Assembly (NCBI RefSeq): GCF_034008315.1
Contig: NZ_CP125377.1
Coordinates: forward strand, 1,624,001-1,688,000
Source: Pseudomonas sp. P8_241
GTDB taxonomy: Bacteria > Pseudomonadota > Gammaproteobacteria > Pseudomonadales > Pseudomonadaceae
Reading direction: 5' to 3'
DNA length: 64,000 nucleotides
This document shows, piece after piece, positions 28,806-38,708 of the stretch (within the stretch, counting starts at the first letter, position 1; each line of letters starts with the position of its first letter). The notes under the pieces were generated by a model, which had not been told where the DNA came from, ran no database searches, and was given only the letters and a program-made list of their open reading frames with translations. The translations under genes were made by a program, and so were the position numbers.

Positions 28806-29620
28806 TGGATAGCTGGGTCGACGGTCAACCGGCTGACGCTCTGTCGCTGAAGGATCGTGGCCTGGCTTACGGCGATGGTCTGTTTGAGACCATCGCTGTG
28901 CGAAATGGCGTTCCGCTGCTGCTGGATCGTCATCTGGCGCGTTTGGCTGGTGGTTGCCAGCGATTGGCAATCAACCTTGATCATGGGGTCATGGTCACCG
29001 AGCTGCTGAATTATGCCGCGAAGCTGGACGAAGGTGTGCTCAAGCTGATCGTCACACGCGGTGATAGCTTACGAGGCTATGCCTTCGATCCCTCCGCGCC
29101 GGCGCGACGTATTTTGTCGGGTAACCCGCCAGCGGCCTATCCCGCCGCCCATGCCGAGCAAGGGGTGCGGCTGTTCCCTTGTGCCACACGACTTTCCGAA
29201 CAGCCTCTGCTCGCTGGCCTCAAGCATTTGAATCGCCTGGAGCAGGTCCTTGCTCGCGCTGAGTGGCAGGACACCGAGCATGCGGAAGGCTTGATGCTTG
29301 ATCAAGCCGGGCGCGTGATCGAAGGCGTATTCAGCAATCTGTTCCTGGTGCGCAATGGCGTGCTGATCACGGCGGATCTCAAGCGCTGTGGCGTCGCCGG
29401 GGTGATGCGTGATGAAGTTTTATTTCAAGCCAAGTCATCGGGTATCCCCACACAAATTACCGATATCCCCCTCGAACAGCTGCAATGGGTTGACGAGGTC
29501 TTTGTCTGCAACAGCGTTTATGGCATTTGGCCGGTGCGCTCTTATGCAGCACTGAGCTGGCCGGTTGGGCCGCTCACCCGTAAACTCCAAACCATTGCCA
29601 ATGAGCTACTGGATGCTTGA
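28805..29620 (+). CDS. pabC: Aminodeoxychorismate lyase
   Basis: A 271-residue fold-type IV PLP enzyme that converts 4-amino-4-deoxychorismate to p-aminobenzoate and pyruvate for folate synthesis. The PLP lysine is Lys140 in LLAGLKHLNRLEQVLARAE, and the N-terminal RGLAYGDGLFETI and LLLDRHLARL motifs are diagnostic. It sits between fabF and mltG, the usual place in Gammaproteobacteria, and overlaps fabF by one base. Confidence 0.93.
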   Translation: MDSWVDGQPADALSLKDRGLAYGDGLFETIAVRNGVPLLLDRHLARLAGGCQRLAINLDHGVMVTELLNYAAKLDEGVLKLIVTRGDSLRGYAFDPSAPARRILSGNPPAAYPAAHAEQGVRLFPCATRLSEQPLLAGLKHLNRLEQVLARAEWQDTEHAEGLMLDQAGRVIEGVFSNLFLVRNGVLITADLKRCGVAGVMRDEVLFQAKSSGIPTQITDIPLEQLQWVDEVFVCNSVYGIWPVRSYAALSWPVGPLTRKLQTIANELLDA

Positions 29621-29623
29621 TAC

Positions 29624-30847
29624 GTGAGACGTAAACTCTTGCTGCTGCTGGAAACCGGACTGGTTCTGGCGGGGCTGATGTTGGGCGCTTCTGCCTGGAA
29701 AATTCATTCAGCATTGGTGCAGCCGCTGAATATCACTCAGGAAAAACTGTTGGAGGTGCCCAAGGGCACTACTCCGAATCGTACGTTCCTTAAAATGGAA
29801 GCCGACGGCGTCATCAAGGACGCGTTCTGGCTGCGCGTCTATTGGCGCTTCAATCTACCCAAACAACCTCTGCACAGCGGCGAATACCGCATGCTTCCCG
29901 GCATGACGGTCGAAGGGCTGATCGACCTGTGGAAGCGAGCAGAGATGGTTCAGTACAGCCTGACCCTGGTCGAAGGCTGGAATTTTCATCAAGTCCGTGC
30001 GGCACTGGCCAAGGACGAAAAGCTGGAGCAGACCCTTGAGGGCTTGAGCGACAGCCAGGTCATGGACAAGCTTGGCCATACCGGGATTTTTCCGGAAGGG
30101 CGATTCTTCCCTGACACCTATCGTTTCGTGCGCGGCATGTCCGATGTCGAGCTGCTGAAAATTGCCTATGATCGCCTCAACGATGTGCTTGCCAAGGAGT
30201 GGGCGCAACGATCGGCTGACGTGCCGTACACTGAGCCCTATCAGGCGCTGATCATGGCTTCGCTGGTAGAAAAGGAAACCGGTGTGCCGCAGGAGCGTGG
30301 GCAGATAGCCGGCGTGTTTGTGCGGCGGATGGCAATGGGCATGTTGCTGCAGACCGACCCGACGGTGATCTATGGCCTCGGTGACCGTTACAGCGGCAAG
30401 TTGACCCGGGCACATCTGCGGGAAGCCACGCCCTACAACACTTACATGATCGCTGGCCTGCCGCCGACCCCGATTGCCATGGTCGGTCGCGAAGCGATCC
30501 ATGCGGCGCTCAATCCGGTGGAGGGCAGCAGTCTGTATTTCGTGGCGCGCGGTGATGGCAGCCATGTGTTCTCCAATGATCTGGATGCGCACAACAATGC
30601 GGTGCGTGAGTACCAGATCAAGCGTCGCGCCGACTACCGCTCCAGTCCGGCGCCGATCTCCGCGCCCGAGACGCCGGTGGATGAAGCTGCCGAACCGGAG
30701 ACTGAGGAAATCGAGGCACCGATCCCCGACGCGTCACCGAACGGCGCTCCCGACACTTTGCCTCAGGTGCCGCCGCAAGAACCTGCGCCTGTACCTGCAC
30801 CGGATGCACCGGTTCTTGATGCAACCGCACCGCAAAGCTCGCAATGA
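29624..30847 (+). CDS. mltG: Endolytic transglycosylase MltG
   Basis: A 407-residue inner-membrane enzyme that cuts nascent peptidoglycan strands. One N-terminal helix (LLLLLETGLVLAGLMLGASA, residues 5-24) precedes a LysM-like region and the YceG catalytic domain. LIMASLVEKETG carries the conserved Glu pair (216, 218), and QTDPTVIYGLGDRYSGKLTR and NTYMIAGLPPTPIAMVG are family motifs. The catalytic domain ends near residue 335; about 70 residues follow that are rich in Pro, Ala and Glu. The start is GTG at 29624, four bases after pabC. Confidence 0.94.
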   Translation: MRRKLLLLLETGLVLAGLMLGASAWKIHSALVQPLNITQEKLLEVPKGTTPNRTFLKMEADGVIKDAFWLRVYWRFNLPKQPLHSGEYRMLPGMTVEGLIDLWKRAEMVQYSLTLVEGWNFHQVRAALAKDEKLEQTLEGLSDSQVMDKLGHTGIFPEGRFFPDTYRFVRGMSDVELLKIAYDRLNDVLAKEWAQRSADVPYTEPYQALIMASLVEKETGVPQERGQIAGVFVRRMAMGMLLQTDPTVIYGLGDRYSGKLTRAHLREATPYNTYMIAGLPPTPIAMVGREAIHAALNPVEGSSLYFVARGDGSHVFSNDLDAHNNAVREYQIKRRADYRSSPAPISAPETPVDEAAEPETEEIEAPIPDASPNGAPDTLPQVPPQEPAPVPAPDAPVLDATAPQSSQ

Positions 30848-30857
30848 CTCTGACTAA

Positions 30858-32478
<1,621 letters not shown>

Positions 32479-32551
32479 CTGTCCGGGCCTAGACTTAAAG
32501 CACTGGTAAATCCTGTTGTCCCACTCATTCGATGTAAGTTGCGGCCCTTTT

Positions 32552-33343
32552 ATGCTCGTAGATTCCCATTGCCACCTCGATCGCCTTGACCTGACTGCCC
32601 ACGACGGTTCACTGGATGCCGCACTCGATGCCGCTCGCCAGCGCGGAGTCGGGCACTTTCTGTGCATCGGTGTCAGTGCTGACAATGCTGCCGACGTTAA
32701 AGCCCTGGCCGAGCGTTATGACGACGTCGATTGTTCGGTTGGCGTACATCCTCTGGATGTTCAACCGGGCGCCGCACCAGCCCTCGACTGGCTGTTGCAT
32801 GAGCTAAATCACCCGCGTGTGGTGGCGATTGGCGAAACTGGCCTGGACTATCATTACGAGCCGGAAGCGGCAGTGTTGCAGCAGGAATCCTTTCGCCTGC
32901 ACCTGCAAGCGGCGCAGCAGACGGGCAAGCCGGTGATCATCCACACCCGTGGCGCCCGTGCCGATACCCTGGATCTGCTACGTGACGCAGCACTGCCCCA
33001 GGCAGGCGTGCTGCATTGCTTCACCGAAGACTGGGAGATGGCGAGGGCTGCGCTGGACATGGGGTACTACATTTCCCTGTCCGGAATTGTCACTTTTCGC
33101 AATGCCGACGCCTTGCGCGATGTGGCCAGCAAAGTGCCTGCCGACCGGTTGCTGGTGGAAACCGATTCGCCGTACCTGGCGCCGATCCCCTATCGCGGCA
33201 AGCCGAACCTGCCGCAGTACGTGCGTGAAGTAGCGGAATTTCTGGCAATGTTGCGGGGTGAGTCCTATGAGCGATTTGCTGAGCAGACCACAGAGAACTT
33301 TAAGCGATTGTTTCCCTTGGCGCATGTCAGGGGTTTGGCGTAA
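32552..33343 (+). CDS. tatD: TatD family metal-dependent hydrolase
   Basis: A 263-residue TIM-barrel DNase/hydrolase. Metal ligands are visible in DSHCHLD (residues 4-10), GETGLDYHY near 95, IIHTRGA near 132, LHCFTEDWE near 157 and ETDSPYLAP near 208. TatD proteins act as 3'-5' exonucleases in DNA repair and quality control. The ATG at 32552 gives the family N-terminus MLVDSHCHLD. It ends the housekeeping run; a half REP and a small RNA gene on the other strand follow. Confidence 0.93.
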   Translation: MLVDSHCHLDRLDLTAHDGSLDAALDAARQRGVGHFLCIGVSADNAADVKALAERYDDVDCSVGVHPLDVQPGAAPALDWLLHELNHPRVVAIGETGLDYHYEPEAAVLQQESFRLHLQAAQQTGKPVIIHTRGARADTLDLLRDAALPQAGVLHCFTEDWEMARAALDMGYYISLSGIVTFRNADALRDVASKVPADRLLVETDSPYLAPIPYRGKPNLPQYVREVAEFLAMLRGESYERFAEQTTENFKRLFPLAHVRGLA

Positions 33344-33349
33344 CGCCGG

Positions 33350-33379
33350 AAAAGTTCGCAGCCTGCGGCAGCTCCTACG
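33350..33379. repeat. Single REP unit downstream of tatD
   Basis: AAAAGTTCGCAGCCTGCGGC followed by AGCTCCTACG is one REP half, with no inverted partner, between tatD and the convergent small RNA gene. Confidence 0.75.
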
Positions 33380-33404
33380 GGGCTTTTGCGCCTGAATCGC
33401 AGGC

Positions 33405-33522
33405 AAAAAAAACCCGGGTTCTGGGGGGTGAATCCGGGTTAAGACCATTAGGAGTAAAACAATGGCACGCGGTCCGTTGGTACCAATATCGGCATGACAC
33501 TTGGGGGAGATGTCCCGCCGAC
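33405..33522 (-). ncRNA. rgsA: Small RNA RgsA (P16)
   Basis: The minus strand between tatD and the TetR gene holds a transcription unit without a protein: a -10 like that used by RpoS (TCAATACTTGA, hexamer at 33529-33534), about 118 bases of sequence, then a hairpin (arms 33411-33417 and 33434-33440) followed by eight T on the minus strand. The place matches rgsA of P. aeruginosa (PA2958.1, next to tatD) and of P. fluorescens, an RpoS- and Gac-dependent small RNA of about 120 bases. The name rests on location, size, promoter type and terminator, not on a sequence search. Confidence 0.75.
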
Positions 33523-33737
33523 AGTTCAAGTATTGATCAGGATTGCATCTCGTCCAGTTTGATGTCCGGGATTTTTAAACAAATTTGGAATACCGCCGCT
33601 TCGGAAGAGTTCTCATCAACCCGGCGGCGTGCACAGAATGACCAGAAAGCGCAGATATGGTCGGATGATCCGTGCATTTTTACGCAAGTTAGGCATAATA
33701 CGCGGCTTCGATTTTTGACCCGAACAGACCTTTTCTT

Positions 33738-34376
33738 ATGCATAAAGAACCCCGTAAGGTCCGTGAGTTTCGTCGCCGCGAGCAAGAAATTCTCGATACC
33801 GCGCTCAAGCTGTTCCTCGAACAAGGTGAAGACAGTGTCACCGTCGAGATGATTGCTGATGCTGTCGGTATCGGCAAAGGCACGATCTACAAGCACTTCA
33901 AATCCAAGGCTGAAATCTATTTGCGCCTGATGCTCGATTACGAGCGTGATTTGAACGAGCTCTTGCATTCCGCTGACGTCGACAAGGACAAGGAAGCCCT
34001 GTCTCGCGCGTATTTTGAGTTCCGCATGCGCGATCCTCAGCGCTATCGCCTGTTCGATCGCCTGGAAGAAAAGGTGGTCAAGGGCAATCAGGTCCCGGAG
34101 ATGATCGAGGAGCTGCACAAGATTCGCGCCTCGAACTTCGAACGCCTGACATTGCTGATCAAGGGGAGGATCAGCGAAGGCAAGCTTGAGGACGTCCCAC
34201 CTTACTTCCATTACTGCGCATCCTGGGCGCTGGTGCACGGCGCCGTGGCGCTGTATCACTCGCCATTCTGGAGCAACGTGCTGGAAGATCAGGAAGGTTT
34301 CTTCCAGTTTCTGATGGACATCGGCGTACGCATGGGCAACAAGCGCAAGCGCGACAGCGATACCCCGAGCAGCTGA
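33738..34376 (+). CDS. TetR/AcrR family transcriptional regulator
   Basis: A 212-residue regulator. The N-terminal helix-turn-helix is clear: EQEILDTALKLFLEQGEDS, then MIADAVGIGKGTIYKHFKSKAE (about residues 33-55). The C-terminal ligand domain has no recognisable specificity. The very basic N-terminus and C-terminus are notable. It is a homologue of the TetR gene found beside rgsA and tatD in P. aeruginosa (PA2957 as I recall). No target operator can be picked out. Confidence 0.9.
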   Translation: MHKEPRKVREFRRREQEILDTALKLFLEQGEDSVTVEMIADAVGIGKGTIYKHFKSKAEIYLRLMLDYERDLNELLHSADVDKDKEALSRAYFEFRMRDPQRYRLFDRLEEKVVKGNQVPEMIEELHKIRASNFERLTLLIKGRISEGKLEDVPPYFHYCASWALVHGAVALYHSPFWSNVLEDQEGFFQFLMDIGVRMGNKRKRDSDTPSS

Positions 34377-34452
34377 GCCATTCAGCCACCTTATTGCGCC
34401 ATGATTTCGCTACAGGGTGACGTGCGCAGGAATATACTCAGGTGTAGGACTT

Positions 34453-34484
34453 GCTAAAACTTGATTTCTAGGTCAAGTTTTAGC
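34453..34484. promoter_or_regulatory. Perfect 12-bp inverted repeat upstream of moaA
   Basis: GCTAAAACTTGA (34453-34464) and TCAAGTTTTAGC (34473-34484) are exact reverse complements around an 8-base centre. The second arm ends 30 bases before the moaA ATG. No T-run follows, so it is a poor terminator. It could be an operator or an mRNA hairpin near the ribosome site. Confidence 0.6.
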
Positions 34485-34514
34485 GGCCCCAAATAGTCTT
34501 CCACCGGAGAAATC

Positions 34515-35483
34515 ATGATCGTTGACCGTCAAGGCAGGCGTTTTCGCAATCTGCGCATCAGCCTGACCTCAGCCTGCAATTATGCTTGTACCTATTGCGT
34601 GCCTAACGGCAAGCGGTTGGTGGCTGCGCAGGATGAATTGTCGGCCGAAGCCATGGCCCGCGGTGTGGCATATCTGATCGAAGCCGCCGGCATCGAGCGT
34701 TTGCGCATCACCGGTGGCGAGCCGCTGGTCAGCCCGAAACTCGAAGCGTTCATGACGGCGGTTGGACAGATGGGGCTGGAAGACATCAGCCTGACCACCA
34801 ATGGGCAGCTTCTGGCGAAGAAACTGCCCTTGCTGGTGGATGCCGGCATCCGGCGTATCAACGTTTCCCTCGATACCCTCGATGCCAGTGCGTTCCGCGG
34901 TATTGCCCGTGGCGGCGACCTGGCGACTGTGCTCGACGGTATGGACCAGGCCCACGCGGCCGGCCTCAAGATCAAGGTCAACATGGTGCCGTTGCGCGGT
35001 CAGAACCTCGACCAGGTGATGCCTCTGCTCGATTACTGTCTGGAGCGCGGTTATGAACTGCGATTCATCGAGCTCATGCGCATGGGGCACTTGGCCAGCG
35101 ACTCCAATTCCTTTCTGCAACAGTTTGTCAGCCTCCAGCAATTGCTGAGCCTGATCGGCGAGCGTTACGAATATTTGCAAGCCGATGCACCGGTCGATGC
35201 AACCGCCGTGCGCTACGAAATTCCGGGGCTAGGGCATTTCGGCGTGATTGCCAACGAGAGCGTCCCGTTCTGCCGAACCTGTTCACGATTGCGCTTGTCC
35301 TCAACGGGGTGGCTGCATGGCTGCCTGTCATCGAGCAATCGGCATTACATCGGTGATCTCCTGGACAAGCCGCGCCACCAGGCACTGCCGGCCCTGCAGA
35401 GACTCTTGGTGAAAGCCTTGGGGGACAAGCAGGAAGTAGCGTTCTCTGGTGGCGCGACCGTAATGAAAATCATCGGCGGCTGA
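34515..35483 (+). CDS. moaA: GTP 3',8-cyclase MoaA homologue (radical SAM)
   Basis: A 322-residue radical SAM enzyme catalysing the first step of molybdenum cofactor synthesis with MoaC. The N-terminal CNYACTYC gives CxxxCxxC at Cys21, 25 and 28. ITGGEPLV binds SAM. The C-terminal cluster cysteines are in FCRTCSRLRLSSTGWLHGC. The protein ends in GG, required for catalysis in MoaA. The divergence from the classical sequence suggests a second, paralogous copy. GGAGA lies 9 bases before the ATG. Its product could support the iorAB enzyme in this window. Confidence 0.85.
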   Translation: MIVDRQGRRFRNLRISLTSACNYACTYCVPNGKRLVAAQDELSAEAMARGVAYLIEAAGIERLRITGGEPLVSPKLEAFMTAVGQMGLEDISLTTNGQLLAKKLPLLVDAGIRRINVSLDTLDASAFRGIARGGDLATVLDGMDQAHAAGLKIKVNMVPLRGQNLDQVMPLLDYCLERGYELRFIELMRMGHLASDSNSFLQQFVSLQQLLSLIGERYEYLQADAPVDATAVRYEIPGLGHFGVIANESVPFCRTCSRLRLSSTGWLHGCLSSSNRHYIGDLLDKPRHQALPALQRLLVKALGDKQEVAFSGGATVMKIIGG

Positions 35484-35490
35484 TCTTTCC

Positions 35491-35560
35491 TCATCGCGAG
35501 CAGGCACGCTCCCACATTGAAATGCGATCCCCTGTGCGAGCCTGCTCGTAATGCGATCTG
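35491..35560. repeat. REP pair of the GCGAGCAGGC type
   Basis: TCGCGAGCAGGCACGCTCCC and the inverted GTGCGAGCCTGCTCGTAATG flank 18 bases. This is a second REP sequence class, distinct from the GATCGCAGCC type, and recurs near 43429. Confidence 0.75.
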
Positions 35561-35643
35561 AGTGTTGGTGAGCGGGAGCTGGCGCGGAAGCTGCATCCCA
35601 CGACCATTCGCCGGTTTTCCGTCACCGGCCCCTGGAGGATAGG

Positions 35644-36252
35644 ATGCGTAGCCTGGTTTTGCTGCTGACCGTTATGGCGCTTGGTGGCTGCATGAACGTC
35701 AGCGATATGGCCGAAGGGACTCGTTACCATATGAGCGATGCAGGTTTGCTTGACCACAGCGACAGCCGTCGCGTGAACAACCTGCGCATTCAACCGGACT
35801 CGTTCGTCTACATTGCCCAGGGTGCGTTCATGCCGCCGGGCAGCACCGTTTACCCGCGCCCCAATGTGATTGCCGAAGTCGCCTTCGATGGCTTTGTTGA
35901 ATACTTCCCGATGGTCCGTCGCGCCCGAGTTCCGGAAGGGCTTGACCAGGCCATGAGTGAAGCCCGTGCCGTCGGTGCTCACTACCTGCTCTACACCCGT
36001 TTTGCCAAGTCCGACGACCGCATCGGCAACTCGGACGAGTGGCTGGATCAGGAAGCGCTGGATCGCCTGGGCGTCGACAGCGGCGTGATTCAGATCATGT
36101 TGATCGAGACCAGCACCCAGTATTTGATTGATACTGCACATATCAAGAGTCGTGGCGGTTTGCTGACGTTCCACGACGAAAAACCCGAAGACCTGATGGG
36201 CCCGCCGTTGCAACAATACGCGCGCAGCCTGCTGGGGCTCAGCGACCAGTAA
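35644..36252 (+). CDS. DUF4823 domain-containing lipoprotein
   Basis: A 202-residue protein with a lipoprotein signal: hydrophobic [16 protein letters not shown], lipobox LGGC with Cys16. The mature part matches the DUF4823 family of Pseudomonas lipoproteins (for example [20 protein letters not shown] and the C-terminal [12 protein letters not shown]). The residue after Cys is Met, not Asp, so sorting to the outer membrane is expected. GGAGGATAGG precedes the ATG. Function unknown; it may be cotranscribed with the DUF1285 gene 16 bases downstream. Confidence 0.85.
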   Translation: MRSLVLLLTVMALGGCMNVSDMAEGTRYHMSDAGLLDHSDSRRVNNLRIQPDSFVYIAQGAFMPPGSTVYPRPNVIAEVAFDGFVEYFPMVRRARVPEGLDQAMSEARAVGAHYLLYTRFAKSDDRIGNSDEWLDQEALDRLGVDSGVIQIMLIETSTQYLIDTAHIKSRGGLLTFHDEKPEDLMGPPLQQYARSLLGLSDQ

Positions 36253-36268
36253 ACCCAAGGAGAACACC

Positions 36269-36829
36269 ATGAGTGACCCGCAAAAAGCCAACGACCTGCT
36301 GGGGCAAATCCCCAAGACCCAAGGCTTGCCGCCGGTCCACCTGTGGAACCCTGACTTCTGCGGCGATATCGACATGCGCATCGCCCGAGACGGCACCTGG
36401 TACTACCTGGGGACGCCGATCGGACGCAAGCCCATGGTCAAATTGTTCTCCACCATCATCCGCCGCGACGGCGATGATTATTTCCTTATCACCCCCGTAG
36501 AGAAGGTCGGCATCAAGGTCGACGATGCGCCGTTCGTGGCGGTTGCCGTTGACGTGGAGGGCGAGGGTGAGGCGCAACGCCTGCGCTTTACCACCAATGT
36601 TGACGAGACCGCAGAGGCTGGAGCCGAACACCCGATCCGCGTGGTGATCGACCCGGACACTCAAGAACCGGCGCCTTACGTTCATGTGCGAACCAATCTT
36701 GAAGCGCTGATTCACCGCAACGTGTTCTACCAGCTGGTGGAACTGGCGGTCAGTCGCGAGATCGACGGGAAGCGCTGGCTCGGTGTGTGGAGTGGCGGCG
36801 AGTTTTTCCGTATCGGCCTGGAGCCCTGA
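36269..36829 (+). CDS. DUF1285 domain-containing protein
   Basis: A 186-residue cytoplasmic protein matching DUF1285. Motifs are [24 protein letters not shown] with [20 protein letters not shown], and [11 protein letters not shown] near the C-terminus. The fold is reported for a family member but the role is unknown to me. AAGGAG precedes the ATG. It lies directly downstream of the DUF4823 lipoprotein gene and just before a regulator gene with its own promoter. Confidence 0.87.
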   Translation: MSDPQKANDLLGQIPKTQGLPPVHLWNPDFCGDIDMRIARDGTWYYLGTPIGRKPMVKLFSTIIRRDGDDYFLITPVEKVGIKVDDAPFVAVAVDVEGEGEAQRLRFTTNVDETAEAGAEHPIRVVIDPDTQEPAPYVHVRTNLEALIHRNVFYQLVELAVSREIDGKRWLGVWSGGEFFRIGLEP

Positions 36830-36834
36830 AAAGA

Positions 36835-36863
36835 TTGACAGCCAATCATATGATGATTAGCGT
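36835..36863 (+). promoter_or_regulatory. Promoter with embedded operator upstream of the FadR-type gntR
   Basis: A consensus -35 TTGACA is at 36835-36840. The spacer holds the imperfect palindrome CCAATCATATGATGATTAGC (36842-36861); the reverse strand reads AATCATCATATGATT. A weak -10 TAGCGT follows at 36858-36863. A copy of the operator recurs at 39725-39744. The position suggests autorepression. Confidence 0.6.
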
Positions 36864-36895
36864 TAGCCTTCATTGCGAACGGCTTTGAGGTGTCC

Positions 36896-37612
36896 ATGTC
36901 CAGCAGCTTTCATGCGTCAACGGTCGATTGGCTGGGTTGCTGGATCGCCACCGGGCAGGTCAAACCGGGGCAATCCCTCAAAGTCGAGGCCGATCTCGGC
37001 GAGCAACTCGGCGTCAGTCGCACGGTCATCCGCGAAGCCATCAAGACGCTGGTCGCCAAAGGTATGCTTGAAGTCGGACCCAAGGTCGGCACGCGGGTTT
37101 TGCCGGTGCGCCGCTGGAATCTCTTCGATCCGCAGGTCGTCGGTTGGCTGTCTCGCAGCGGATTGCCGGAAAACTTCGTCGACGATTTGCTCGACCTGCG
37201 CCGCACCATCGAACCGATGGCGGTGCGTTGGGCGTGCGAGCGCGCCAATGGCGAGCAAGTCGACGCCATCCTGTTGGCTTACAACGCGTTGGAACGAGCG
37301 GTCGACAGCGGCATTGATTACAACCGCGCCGACCAGGTGTTTCACGAGTGCATCCTCGCCGCCAGCCACAATCAATTCATCGAACAAATGGTTCCCGCAT
37401 TGGGAGCGCTGCTCGCTGTAGCGTTCGAAGTGTCCGCCGCCGACCCGAACGAATTACGCCGCACCTTACCCCTTCACAAAGACCTGGCCGAAGCCATTGC
37501 CGCACGGGATACGGCACGGGGCGTCTGGGCCTGCATGACCCTTATCGACAACGCCGACCTGGCGATCAAGCGTTACTACCCACAAGTCATGGCCGATAAA
37601 AAGGCCAGCTGA
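36896..37612 (+). CDS. FadR-type GntR family transcriptional regulator
   Basis: A 238-residue regulator. The winged helix lies in residues 20-75 (EQLGVSRTVIREAIKTLVAK and MLEVGPKVGTRV), and the all-helical FCD ligand domain from about 95 (DLLDLRRTIEPMAVRWA) has the His residues that usually bind a metal (VFHECIL and the later H). FadR/FCD regulators often sense sugar acids. Here the gene precedes a lactonase gene and a sugar importer. The ATG at 36896 has GAGG 6 bases upstream; a GTG at 36890 is possible. Confidence 0.9.
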   Translation: MSSSFHASTVDWLGCWIATGQVKPGQSLKVEADLGEQLGVSRTVIREAIKTLVAKGMLEVGPKVGTRVLPVRRWNLFDPQVVGWLSRSGLPENFVDDLLDLRRTIEPMAVRWACERANGEQVDAILLAYNALERAVDSGIDYNRADQVFHECILAASHNQFIEQMVPALGALLAVAFEVSAADPNELRRTLPLHKDLAEAIAARDTARGVWACMTLIDNADLAIKRYYPQVMADKKAS

Positions 37613-37719
37613 CAACTGCAATAACGGTAGGAACTGGCGAGGGTGTATCAACCGCTGTGGCCTCGACTGACACACCATCCCTAGCGCTGCATAAAAACAA
37701 AAACAATACAGGAGGCTTC

Positions 37720-38595
37720 ATGACGCTGACGGCGCTTACCGAGCATCGGGCGAAACTGGGTGAAGGCCCGTTCTGGGACGTTCCCGCACAGGCCCTGTAC
37801 TGGGTGGATATCGCCGGCAAACAAGCCCTGCGCCTGATCGGTTCCAATGTGCAAATCTGGGAGATGCCCGAGCACGTGTCGGCGTTCATTCCCTGTGAAA
37901 GCGGTGATGCCCTTGTGACCTTGAGCAGCGGTGTCTATCGGCTTGACCTGGATTCACCAGGGCTGGAGCCGCGGCTCACGCTGTTCTGTATCGCCGATCC
38001 ACAACCCGGCAATCGCGCCAACGAAGCCCGCTGCGATGCACAGGGCCGACTTTGGCTCGGCACCATGCAAAACAACATCGGCGTAAACGGTGAAGACCTG
38101 CCCGTCGTGAGGCGTACCGGCGGTTTGTTTCGCATTGATCCTGATGCCCGTGTGACACCGCTGCTGCGCGGACTGGGCATTCCCAACACGCTGCTATGGA
38201 GCGATGACGCCACTCAGGTGTATTTCGGCGACAGCTTCGATGGCACGTTGTATCGGCATTTCATTCGCACCGACGGCGTGCTCGATCCGTCTCAAGTCTG
38301 GTTCGGTCCCCATCAGCGCGGCGGTCCGGATGGCTCGGCGATGGATGCAGAAGGTTTCATCTGGAATGCGCGCTGGGACGGCGGTTGCTTGCTGAGGCTA
38401 ACGCCAAGCGGCGCGGTTGATCGAGTGATCGAGTTGCCGGTCAGCCGTCCCACCAGTTGCGTATTCGGCGGTGAAGACTTGAAAACCCTGTTCATCACGA
38501 GCGCTGCCAGCCCACGGAACCACCCGTTGGATGGGGCGGTGTTATCGATTGCTATGGATATCGGCGGAAAACCCTGCACCCGATTTGCAGGTTGA
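37720..38595 (+). CDS. SMP-30/gluconolactonase family sugar lactonase
   Basis: A 291-residue six-bladed beta-propeller enzyme. The first metal ligand is the Glu in KLGEGPFWD. NRANEARCDAQGRLWLGTM carries the second blade, and IPNTLLWSDDATQVYFGDS and GPDGSAMDAEGFIWNARWDG supply the Asn and Asp ligands. It would hydrolyse an aldonolactone, most likely galactono- or arabinono-lactone made by the SDR enzyme encoded next. GGAGG precedes the ATG. It is probably cotranscribed with the gntR gene 107 bases upstream. Confidence 0.88.
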   Translation: MTLTALTEHRAKLGEGPFWDVPAQALYWVDIAGKQALRLIGSNVQIWEMPEHVSAFIPCESGDALVTLSSGVYRLDLDSPGLEPRLTLFCIADPQPGNRANEARCDAQGRLWLGTMQNNIGVNGEDLPVVRRTGGLFRIDPDARVTPLLRGLGIPNTLLWSDDATQVYFGDSFDGTLYRHFIRTDGVLDPSQVWFGPHQRGGPDGSAMDAEGFIWNARWDGGCLLRLTPSGAVDRVIELPVSRPTSCVFGGEDLKTLFITSAASPRNHPLDGAVLSIAMDIGGKPCTRFAG

Positions 38596-38596
38596 G

Positions 38597-38655
38597 TCCC
38601 ATAATATGGGATGCGAATATATATATTGAGATTTTCTGCGGGCCGGGTTTATAGT
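38597..38655 (+). promoter_or_regulatory. Operator palindrome and promoter of the SDR operon
   Basis: TCCCATAATATGGGA (38597-38611) is a near-perfect palindrome. Fifteen bases later a -35 TTGAGA (38626-38631), 18-base spacer and -10 TATAGT (38650-38655) follow. The arrangement is repeated at identical spacing upstream of dgoK (50341-50399), so both are probably controlled by one regulator, plausibly the IclR protein encoded at 54808. Confidence 0.7.
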
Positions 38656-38708
38656 CGGCTCCACCAAGTACATGCACTCACACTTAAAAAAACAAAACAG
38701 GTGAAGTG

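Noticed and set aside
33463..33498. An 11-codon plus-strand ORF behind a good ribosome site (TAGGAGTAAAACA-ATG)
   Set aside because: It lies on the strand opposite the probable rgsA RNA, where the apparent ribosome site is part of the RNA's conserved body. No plus-strand promoter is seen.
34433..34438. TATACT as a possible -10 of a moaA promoter
   Set aside because: No acceptable -35 is found at 16-18 bases upstream, so the promoter call is not supported.
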